Source: Camillea tinctor
Taxonomy: Eukaryota; Ascomycota; Sordariomycetes; Xylariales; Xylariaceae
Reading direction: 5' to 3'
Length of the DNA: 64,000 nucleotides
NCBI GenBank assembly: GCA_022578605.1
Contig: MU394090.1
Location: 124,001 to 188,000, forward strand
Shown one piece after another: positions 34,571 to 44,211 of this stretch. Made by a program: the position numbers and the translations under genes. Position 1 is the stretch's first letter, and each line of letters starts with the position of its first letter. Under the pieces are notes generated by a model that saw nothing but the letters and a program-made list of their open reading frames with translations, was not told the origin of the DNA and did not search any database.

Positions 34571-36097
34571 ATGGATCCTCAGGCACTGTCACAGCTTTTA
34601 GGGTATCCACTCGCGGAACCGCCTCCGGGAGTGACACCTAATTTTGACAATCCTGAGTCCCTGGCTTATCAGATATACATCACCGTAGGCGTTTGTATCC
34701 CGCTGATGCTCGTGTTTGCGCTGTTTAGAGGCGCGTCCGTAATATATCTTGGTCGGAAAGTCGTCGTTGGGGAGGAAAGTCAGTTCTTCCTATCGTCGCG
34801 ATACTTCTATCTTCATAGCTGACGGGCACTCCATGAAGTGGTCTTTATTATAGGATTGGTAAGGCGTCTCTCAAGACATCCACATGGTTAATCTCATACC
34901 CTAACCTAGTCAGGTGCTTTGTCTCGCATTTACCGCCGCGACGATAGCTTGTACAACTGATCTTACCCATAATTTACATAATTCGCTGATTATGTATAGG
35001 TGTTTCCGCAGGAGCAATCGGTATACATGCTTGGAATCTCCTTCTAGGTGCCCTCACTAAGCCAATGCTGGTGGTAATCATGGCTTCTAAGCCCTTTAGA
35101 CTGGAGTCATAGGCTAACGAGCACAGCTCGCTCTTCTCCTTGAAATATTGATGCCACTAGCAATTTGCTTTGTCAAGATTTCAATCTTAATCCTATACTT
35201 GCAGATATTCCGGGTACTGAAGTGGATGCGTTTAATATCCATTGGCGGTATTATAATCATCGCGATTTTCCACATTTCCATGGCAATCAGTTTTGCTATC
35301 AAGTGTGCTCCTTATACCGGGTCTGGACATCTTGATTTTTTAGCCGCTTTCGTCTCGGATACGTGCTCAAGCATCGGAAGCCTCATGGTAGTCCAAGGCG
35401 TCGTCAACGTTGTCATCGACATATTCCTTCTAATCCTTCCACTCCCGGCCATCTGGGCTCTTCAGATGCCCATGAAGCGCAAGCTTGCTGTTTCATCCAT
35501 GTTCTTGGTTGGCCTCTGGTAAGCAGGCTCGGTATTATACTATCCAATGTGAGCATCAAACTGATAAGCACAGTGCCTGTGCATCTAGTATCATCGGTCT
35601 TGCTTATAGAGTAAGGTATTTCAGCCTCGGGGGAGATAGAATCTTTGTCGTTGTCCCGGTATGGGCAACAACGTACGTTCCTCTTTAACTACTTCGATCG
35701 CCTAATGATTAATGCTTTACTCCGCAGAATCGCAGAAGAAACAGCCGGGATTATGATTTACTGCATGCCAACAACAGCCGCAGTTTTCAAAGCTGCAAAG
35801 GAGCCGGTTCGGACTTGGCTATCATCAGTAAGCGAACGGACACAACATCTGAAGGGGCCGTCCCGCTCCAGTATTCTCCTATCCCGCAGCAACAGCAATC
35901 TCAGAGACGCGCAAGAACTCGTCGAGTTGGAGGGCCACCTAGATCCCATCTATTATCACACAAGCCCTCATGATCGTGATACCACTTGGGCTGGTACGGG
36001 TGTTAATACGGAGGTCAATACCTATTCTCTATTGCAGCCGAACGCTGAAAATACCGATACGGGGAAGAAGGAGATTAACATTGTGCAAGCGGTTTAA
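34571..36097 (+). CDS. Rhodopsin-domain (seven-helix) integral membrane protein
   Basis: A multi-exon gene. Exons that join in frame are 34914-34950, 35000-35073, 35127-35518, 35574-35672 and 35728-36097, with 49-55 bp GT-AG introns. The first exon starts at the ATG 34571 and ends near 34778; how it joins 34914 (possibly through a tiny exon) is unresolved. The product has seven hydrophobic helices, including the family blocks GAIGIHAWNLL, KISILILYLQIF, VVNVVIDIFLLILPLP and AEETAGIMIYCMPTTAAVF. It belongs to the large fungal rhodopsin-domain family that includes SAT5-like and PTH11-like proteins. No CFEM domain is present. The cytosolic tail (about 110 residues) is Ser- and acid-rich. It probably sits in the plasma membrane; the ligand is unknown. 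The P450 gene starts 0.9 kb downstream on the same strand. Confidence 0.75.
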
Positions 36098-37016
36098 AAA
36101 GGGAAAAGAGATAACATATTATGAAAGGTAAAAATGCGGTTAGTTTTATTAATGTTGACCGACGGAAAGGTATAATGCTAGGTTAAATCTAGGTAACTAT
36201 CATTAATATAGTTTGAGAAGGCAGCATAAAGGTTATGCTGACCTGAGCTATTTTATAATCAGAATTTTGGGCAATAAAAGGAAGATATGTTTTGAATATA
36301 TAAACATACCTATGTAGAGCTTTAGATTTCAGTTGTCTAGCTTCTACAATCAAGTAAGCTGCTTTTGTACTATATGTATTAATCCTCTTAAAAATACCCT
36401 TAAACATAACTAATATAATGTTACGAGGTTAATACAAAATCGAAGGAATTAAAATATATTTCATTAAATTAAGCGCTATTTTTTTTTTAAGTTTTAGTCA
36501 TAAATCTAGGAAAGTTTAGCTTTTTTAATGCTAGTTTTTATTTCTACACTTAGAAGTAGTTATTTTTATTTTTATCACCGATCAGTTTTTATTCTTGCTT
36601 AACCTATTGCTTTTAAGGCATTCGTATGCATTCCTGCTAGATACCCCTTACTTCCCACTTATCGTATCTAGATCCATAACATATAAGCAGTGTCCACTTT
36701 ATTACCTCTCTATGTGGTGTTGCAATGCCGTGTTCGCAAAACCCCTGACCCCCTGGTTCCCTAGTTCCATAAGGTTAAACACAACTGCAAGGGTTACATT
36801 GTATGTTATGTGATTGGTCACAATAGATTTCCAACCAAAAGTTGTTGGTTATAGCTGCATGGTTGGCTACACACGTTCGTACAAGTCAATGCGAATACGA
36901 AGCAACACTCAATTCAGCCTTGCTCAACTTTGACCTATATCTTTCACTTTTCCTATCACCATCGCCCTTTTCGTGATTTTTCCAATTTCTTTAAATTTTA
37001 CTCTATTGTCAATGCC
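36098..37016. other. Intergenic between membrane-protein and P450 genes
   Basis: AT-rich around 36100-36600, then pyrimidine-rich sequence leading to the P450 start. No gene is supported; frames of 72 codons here have no coding character. Confidence 0.45.
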
Positions 37017-38730
37017 ATGTCTACCATTACTATAACCAGTGATCCTACTCTTCTCCTCCTTTTCACCGGCCTTGTCACTTTAACCTACTTTACCAGCCGC
37101 AAGATGTTCGGCCATGACCCTCGCGAACCACCACCAGCTCCGCAGTCGATTCCCATCGTGGGACACGTAGTTGGATTATCACGGAGCTCGTTCAACTACT
37201 ATGTCGACCTCAGGTACGTCGTTAGTTCCAATCTGTACGATTACGAGAACCTGCTTAACCCCGTCCTAGCCAGAAAACAGGCGTACCCATTTTCACCATG
37301 TCCCTCCCGGGCCAGAAGATGTACGTGGTGACCAGTCCCGAGCTTATACAGACGGTGCAGAAACTACACAAGGTCCTCGCCTTCCCCCCTATTGAGGCCA
37401 AGTTTGCGTCCACGGTCTGTGGAGCCAGCCGTGAGGCCCAGGCCATCCTCGCCCAGAACGTGAATGGCGACGAAGGGGATTTTGGTCTGTCCATGGAGTC
37501 TTATGCTGCCATGCGGGCTGGGCTTAAGCCAGGGCCGGACCTTGACGACATGAACCGCGTCATGATTCAGGAGATCGCCAAGTCGCTCGATATACTGCAG
37601 CCCGTTAAAGGAGAGTCCCGGAAGATCGGTATGTACACTTGGCTGAGGGACGCCATCACCACGGCCACGACCAGATCTGTGTACGGTCCCATGAACCCGT
37701 ACGATGACAAAGCCATCGCCGACGCTTTCTGGTAAGTGACCCCAAACCCAGAGATCATGATTTAAGACTCCATATTGAGTTATTTGGTTCTAGGGAGTTT
37801 GAAAGTGGTCTCATGTCGATCCTTGTCGGTTTCCTTCCCTCCATCACCGCTCGAAAGCCTATTGCAGCTCGAAAAAAGGTGGCTAAGGCTTTTGAAGCAT
37901 ATTACAAAGCCGGAGGAGTACAAAAAGCATCGGCTCTTGCCTTGAATCGGTATCAAGCCGAAGTCGACAATAACGTCCCACTCGAGGATATCGCTCGCTA
38001 CGAGGTTGGGGGCTCTATCGCTATTTTAGTAAACACAGCGCCTGCCGCCTTCTGGACCCTTCTGCTGCTTCACTCCCACCCGGGACTCCTCGGCGACATC
38101 AGGAAAGAGATAGATGCCTGCACCGAAACCACCACCGACAATGGCACTACTGTGAAAACCCTCGATATCACCACCCTAAAAGAAAGCTGTCCGCTGCTGC
38201 TGTCTTCCTACCAAGAAGTCCTCCGCTATCGCTCCATCGGAACCTCGGTGCGCGAAGTGATGGAAGATACGTATCTCGACCAATGGCTGCTGAAGAAGGG
38301 CGCCATGCTGCAGATGCCGAGCCGCGTGATCCACCAGGACGCCAAGCTCTGGGGCCCTAACGTCGACGCGTTCAATCCCCGCCGGTTCCTCCCGGAGGAG
38401 AAGCCGAACCGCCCGCGCGATGTGTGCTTCCGGGCCTTCGGCGGGGGCAAGACGCTCTGTCCGGGGCGGCACTTTGCGACGAACGAGATCCTCGCCGTCG
38501 TGGCGGTCTTTGTCGCGAGGCTGGAAATGAAGCCCGTGAAGGGCGAGTGGACGCTGCCGACGACACTGAACACTAACGTGGCTTCTGTGGTTATGGAGCC
38601 GGATGATGATATTGAGGTGGAGATCAGGACACGGCAGGGTTTCGAGGATGTCAAGTGGGCTATAAACCTCAATAAGTCAGAGAAAATATTTGCTATGGTG
38701 ACGGAAGATACCAGCGAGACAGGGGAATAG
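37017..38730 (+). CDS. Cytochrome P450, CYP7/CYP8-like
   Basis: Exons 37017-37213, 37270-37731 and 37794-38730 give 531 residues, a normal microsomal P450 length; introns are 56 and 62 bp. The start at 37017 puts a membrane anchor (LLLLFTGLVTLTYF) at residues about 12-28, followed by a Pro-rich hinge (EPPPAPQSIPIVGH). ExxR is E361-R364 (EVLR), and the haem loop FRAFGGGKTLCPGR carries Cys442 as the iron ligand. The I helix reads ILVNTAPAAFW rather than the usual (A/G)Gx(D/E)T; an N-x-x-PA(A/T)FW helix is characteristic of CYP7 and CYP8 (sterol 7-alpha-hydroxylase, prostacyclin synthase). It is probably an ER-bound mono-oxygenase or isomerase acting on a sterol- or oxylipin-like substrate; the substrate is an inference only. 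A reductase partner is not in the window. Confidence 0.88.
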
Positions 38731-39219
38731 GATTCTCAGAGAATATGGCACGAGCAATTTCTTAGTTGCTACTATGAGATACTAACGGGTAGCAGTATTA
38801 TTTTATATATATCTATGTCATATTTCATGGCATGGCTTGTTCATAAAATCTCATGATTTGCATATTTTATATATACCTAGGTAGGGAAGATAGTGATGGT
38901 CATGATTTCGTTAAAGTCCAAGGAGAACACCTCATCAGAGACAAAGCTAGAGTTTCGCTTGACATAAGAAATCCTCCACATCCTGCCGTTGCATTACCCT
39001 TTAGTCAGGCCGCCATAGAGAGAATCGAACAAACGCACACTTGGTATCCTGCAAACAATATAACCCAATCATTAACCATGTGGGGGACCCCTGGCAACCC
39101 CAATATCCTATGCGGGGATGTGCGGGGAATCCCTGCCAGCTCCAATTTCCCCTTCGATTTCCCCACTTGTCAGGAGTATAAATTCCAAAACCCATAAACA
39201 ATTATACAATAGTAAGCTC
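38731..39219. other. Intergenic between convergent P450 and zinc-finger genes
   Basis: 3' flanks of two converging genes. Contains an ACCTAGGTAGG motif (38876-38886) common in intergenic DNA of this window. No gene is supported. Confidence 0.45.
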
Positions 39220-41031
39220 CTACATGAATGCGCTACCAAATTCCCCATAGTGATAAGGGGAAAAGGAAAGGTCCTGTTCATCTATCATTGCTGGTTGGTC
39301 TGTAGCTGTGCTGCTGTTGAAGGGGGGAGATACGATTCTATCAGTTGACGCTCCCCCGTCCATGTTGAAACCATCACTAACGTAAGCACCACCAGGTATG
39401 GTGGTCATCAAGCCGCTGTTCGGTTCCTGTACAGGTATCACCGACGGGAAGTCTGAATGTATTCGGTTCCCAGTATTACCCAGGGTGCTTGGGTCTCCGG
39501 GAGATGCTGTATACAGGCCTCCTCGCTGCGTATCGAGGATGGGGTTATTATGATTGCCCTGCGGCACGTGGACTTCGGAACGATTGAGGTTACATAGCAG
39601 CGAGGGGTTGATATAATCCCACTCGTAGCTCTCCAGGTCCGTTGGGTAAGCCGAAGTGGAAGAGGCAGAATGTTGACCCTGTTGTTCGATGCTGAGGAAT
39701 GATAGGTCGTGGCCTGCCTGTGTAGTCGCCACATCTATGGAGATGTAAGAAAGAGAGGGATTATTCTGCTCATTATCATACGTCGATTGAGCTGAGATTA
39801 CATCGTCTGAGTTTATAGGTGTATTATCAATGTTGGAATGGGCCGCTTCTATGGCTCCTGATTGAGTAGTAGTAGCCGAAGAGCTCTCAGAAGTATCTCT
39901 CAGATAGTTTCCCTGCTATATGCGTAGGGCTTGAACCATCACTGTAATGTTCTCACGCGATACTTGACCTTCGAGCAATGTAGGTATATTTCTCTCAATG
40001 TACTGGAACACATGGTTGGCGTGTTCATAGCCAGTAAGGTAGGGCGACTCTGGCAGATCCGACTGAGGAAAAAGCTGTCTCCAGATATGAAACCACTTAT
40101 GGTGTGGTCCAATATGTGTCATCGGAATATCGAGGAGGTTGACAGGTATTCCATCCACCTGCCGGCAAGTATTCCTGGCCTTGTGCGCTGCCAAGTGCTC
40201 AGCACTAGGGAATGATTGTTTACAGTCGTAACAAGCAGGGTCTTTGAGGCTGTGAGATCGTTTCAGATGCGTCATCAGACGGCTGATATTTTTGAACCCC
40301 TTGTTGCATTTGGAATGTAAGTGGGAGTTGTGCTTATAAAAGTGGCAAGCAAGGAGCAACCCTTCTTCTGCTACTGTTGCTGACGTCTCAGCTGCTTCCG
40401 ATTGGCGTTTTTCATGATTGCCGTTGTTCTCAGCATCATCCTTTGATTTTCCCTTTCCTTTCCCTTTAGTGCTCTTCCTTCTGGAATTGCCATGTAGTCC
40501 CCGGGTTGTACCGTTGCGTGGCGATTTACCGGCACCATCAATTAGCTCTTGACGCCATGGTTCCTCGTGAGCTTGAGCGATTGTGAGATAGAAGGAGTTG
40601 GCATGAAGTTTTTGTAGCCATCGAATAACCTTGCTCTTCATGCTGGGGCTAACCAGGTGTACCTCGTGAATTGAAGGGGAAGAGGTATACATGGGATCGC
40701 GGATACATTTTTCACTATACCCTAGGTAGTATTGTTCGGAATTCCTAGCTTGAGATAAGCTAGTCATAGAAGCATCCGAAAAGCACGTGGTGTTCCTTGG
40801 GTTGGTGCCTTTACCTTTATCAGCTAGCAGGTATGTTTTGAGCTGAGAGCTCCCTCTGCGATTATCCTGCTCTGAGGTGAGACCTTGCAAAGCCTTCTGA
40901 GTTGAACTGTAAGGAATACAAGAAGCCTCAACTCTCTTTCCATCATGATAGCTGTGATTCCCGTCATAATTGTTACACAAACTAACCCCCCGTGGATACT
41001 TCGGTTGTGATGAATATAGATATAGACACAT
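39220..41031 (-). pseudogene. CHFYK-type zinc finger protein interrupted by one in-frame TAG
   Basis: Read from the ATG at 41031, 371 codons are followed by a single TAG (39916-39918). The same frame then stays open for another 231 codons to the stop at 39220-39222. The first part has a basic KSTKGKGKGKSK stretch (186-197), then the finger LACHFYKHNSHLHSKC...LMTHLKRSH (227-260), a second module ACYDC...LAAHKARNTC (266-289), and KWFHIWRQLFP (312-322). The part after the TAG is Ser/Asn/Asp/Pro-rich, as in regulator tails. Splicing out the TAG would remove the segment ENITVMVQAL, which aligns with the paralog at 30284. A recent nonsense change (CAG to TAG is one C-to-T step), an assembly error or readthrough are the options. 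If the TAG is real, a 371-residue protein keeps both finger modules. Confidence 0.7.
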
Positions 41032-41584
41032 TGGGCGATTGCTGTTGCAACAGTCGATATGAATCTTGTAGATTGATTGACGTGATGGATAATGGTGTTA
41101 TTACAACCAACCCGAACTAGAGGTTGTAGGTAGCTGGAGTAAGTGGAGACCCGTGTATTAAAACAGTTTTTGTATGTTGTAAAAAAAAAATGTCAAAAAA
41201 AGGGCGCGGATACAGAATATATTGACCTATAATAAATATTCATTCAGGTCTGAAAAGCATTGGAAGTATATAACTTATGAGAAGTGTAAGTAGGTAATGT
41301 CTCAGGACGTGTTGTTGGTTCCTAGGTTTATCGTATCGTAACTTGGTATTCACGCACCCTCAAAGCTCGCATTTTAAATTTTTTTCTTCCCTCATAAATC
41401 TGATCACGGATTTGATTACTTTTTTTATTTAAAAAAATATTAACCAATGCTGGTGAGAAAACAGGAGAAAGGACTTTTTGATGCTATACTGCAGCAAAAA
41501 TGAAGCTTGCACGGACCACCTATATTTTGGCCGCGGGTCGATCTCTTGTCACCCAGAGTCCGCCATCCCCCCCCAACTTTCTCA

Positions 41585-41730
41585 CTAAAACACTATGTTT
41601 TTAACATATAATAACTTTATAGTTTTATATTATAATATATTAAAAAAAAATGATGTTATTAATAACTTTTTAATTATTTAAATATTATAATTATAAAAAT
41701 TAAGATAAAACTAATATATTTTATGAAACC
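41585..41730. repeat. Short AT-converted patch
   Basis: About 145 bp almost free of C and G between balanced flanks, directly abutting dispersed repeat copy C. The composition matches the 5-19 kb block, suggesting a short RIP-affected repeat fragment. Confidence 0.45.
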
Positions 41731-41817
41731 GGAAATAAAAGAAGCCCTTTACTAACAGTTATATAAGGCTATAAGGGACTAAGGACTGTGGTCCCTAGTT
41801 TACGACACCTAACCATT
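41731..41817 (+). repeat. Dispersed repeat family, copy C
   Basis: Begins GGAAATAAAA as copy B does, then CCCTTTACT, TATATAAGGCTATAAGGGACT and ACACCTAACCATT. Relative to copy B most changes are G to A and C to T (for example CTGTGAGG to CTATAAGG), consistent with mild RIP. Confidence 0.5.
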
Positions 41818-41987
41818 ATACTGTTTATTTAAAATAAAGACATAAAGATTTAAAAAGCAAAGGAATGTATTGATTTATGTTGTGTAGTAACGCCGAGGTG
41901 TCATAATAATGAAAAAGAAAGAAACTATCGCAAACTTGTAATGCATTGCGAACTATATACACAGAAATGTGGTCCCTAGGTCCCTTA

Positions 41988-42230
41988 TGTCACGGACCAC
42001 CTCAACACGTGACCTTAAGACCCACAAGTCGACGGTATAGACGGTCGACTCGATCGAGCGAGGAAGTCGGCGATCGACTTCGTCGACCCCATAACTATAT
42101 ATACACTCATTTATTTCCTATGTAACTAGAATAGCCAGTGATCAATCTAAGCATACTTTGTATGGGAACTATCCTTGCGACTATACCGTTTTACTACTGA
42201 TACATAAACTCTCGACTCCTAGTCGTAACA
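41988..42230 (+). mobile_element. Solo LTR, 243 bp, with perfect 5-bp target duplication
   Basis: It begins TGTCACGG and ends GTCGTAACA, the TG...CA ends expected of an LTR, with TGT/ACA inverted ends. CCTTA flanks it on both sides (41983-41987 and 42231-42235). The body has several GTCGAC palindromes (42025-42090) and a TATATATA stretch near 42100 that could be the element's own promoter. The sequence differs from the 124-bp family. No internal retrotransposon genes remain nearby, so it is a solo LTR. Confidence 0.75.
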
Positions 42231-42958
42231 CCTTAGCCCCTACAACACTACTTATTTAAATTAATCTCTATTTCTACTAATGGTATCGTTGTTACTGATG
42301 AGATACGGTATGCTAGCTATTCTAACACTTGTTTGTATACAAAAAAGTGTCTAAGTTCTCCAAAGTATAGCTTAAATCGACCTTACCTTGTTTTGTTGCT
42401 GATAGAATATGGGCTGTTAATTATTTCAACGCTCGCTTGCTTACCATATGTAAAAGACAAACAATTGACGACGTAGCATTGGAAAGTTGGTAATCATGGG
42501 GATCTCTTTTGTGGTGTCTAAGCTCTTTAAGGTATAGTTTACATCGACCGCGCCTTGTTAGCCAGCTGAGTTACAACGTAATTCACTCGACCGTTGGGCG
42601 AATTGGTAGCCGTCATGTAATATGTAAAAGCATCTGACCTATGCTGGTGATCTCACCCTCCCTTCCTAATAAACACGTGCATTTGCATTAGTACATGATA
42701 CAGTCAACCAAGATCGATTGCTCCAAGATCAAACTAACTTGGGTAATCTAATATGTAGTACGTAGTATTAGATAAAGCTGTGTAGTTGTAACATCACTAT
42801 GTAGGGTGTCAGGCGTGAGATACCCCCACCAATTGTTGGGCAAACCACACCTTGCGGCAGACAATGACTGCATTGAAGCTTTGAGAGGTCCGGGCTACCT
42901 ATGTGGTATGCGGTGCAACTAGCTGTGTCCTCGAAGCAGCGTGTTAGTGATCGACGAG

Positions 42959-43082
42959 TGTTACGTCCCAGGATTGGTGAGTGACTATATAATATGGAAT
43001 TGGGATCCAATGACCATTTGGTCATTGGGAGAACCTTTTGGCCTCATGGTATAACGGCGTTGCCCAATACGTTGTTGTAACA
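42959..43082 (-). mobile_element. Solo LTR, 124 bp, inverted copy with perfect 5-bp target duplication
   Basis: The reverse complement matches 33702-33825 over the full 124 bp with only about two or three differences seen by eye, both transitions where checked. ACGAG flanks it at 42954-42958 and 43083-43087. Two nearly identical copies with intact, different target duplications mean two independent and fairly recent insertions. Confidence 0.8.
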
Positions 43083-44211
43083 ACGAGGCTGCCAAGATCT
43101 ATGCTTGATGGATTACACTTGATGGAATACACTTAATAGACCCAACGATGCGCTTAACCATAGAACCAAGACAGAGCAGAGAAAAGTCGTGCATTGCTAC
43201 GCTTAGCACCCTTTAGAGCATCCTCCTCGTTCTCCCAATGTGAGCGGGGATTCTTGGGGGCGGAATCCTACCAAAATGGTCGGCGGGAGAGGCCAATGGG
43301 CCAAAAATTCCATGCACAACACGAGCTACCGGTGAGTTTTTCCCGCGATATCAATTTCACTTTCGTTCCCTTTTCCCCTTTCGATCCATCAGCCTCATAA
43401 GCTTATATTAACCTTGTGTTCTCAGGCCTACCGCTGCCGGTGAATTTTGTAGTACCACAAGCTAGACAATACACGCGTCTAAACAATTCTTATTACCAAG
43501 CAGTAGAAATAAAAAGCATAAATCTAAGTACCAGTTTCACCAACACCATATATCTAGGTAGATAGCAATAATATTAGGTATAGTATTAATTATAATAACC
43601 CTGTCACTTAGGTATATCCTCCATCTCCAACCCGTTTTCTCCTTCTCTCCTTAAAAAAGCATCACAAGTCAAAGCGTAAATACCATTCAAGGTTCAAAAA
43701 AAAAACCATTATTAACACCCATAATATCCAATTCTTTTTTTGATGTATGACGATACCTAGGGCAATTAGGCCAGGATGCTAATAAAACTAACAATAAACA
43801 CATATCTCCTTTCCTTGAAACTCAGTTAAGCATAACAGCTAAAAGAAAAAACACATAACAGTAATAATAAAAATATTGTATTATATCCTCTTTCTCTTTT
43901 CTTCACTCAGCATATAAGCATCACCATCGACACATATTCTTTTTTTTTCAGCCCGACAGTACACAACGTCCGGATAGCTAGATCTCGTGAAAGATGGGGA
44001 AAAAAATGTGTTCCCAGAAAATATTTCCTATAATATGTTGAACGCCCATAAAAAGATTCTCGTGCGATCCAAAAAATGGAAAATCCTAACCAGCAAGAGA
44101 AACATGCTCAACTCGTACCAGACTATTATCAACTCGTCCACATATGTACATCTCTACAATCTACTCTTGTTCTCATATCAAAAATGCCGGAGACGAGGAG
44201 ACACGGGGGTC

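Larger units (their letters stand above)
41032..44211. other. Intergenic, 3.2 kb, transposon-scarred
   Basis: No gene. It contains an AT-converted patch (about 41585-41730), dispersed repeat copy C, a 243-bp solo LTR (41988-42230) and an inverted 124-bp solo LTR (42959-43082). From 43600 to 44211 it is the 3' flank of the class VII chitin synthase gene. Confidence 0.5.

Noticed and set aside
37228..38672. Antisense ORFs over the P450 gene
   Set aside because: Shadow frames; the sense frame carries ExxR and the haem loop.
34571..41031. Secondary-metabolite gene cluster
   Set aside because: One P450 and regulators are present, but there is no polyketide synthase, peptide synthetase, terpene synthase or transporter.
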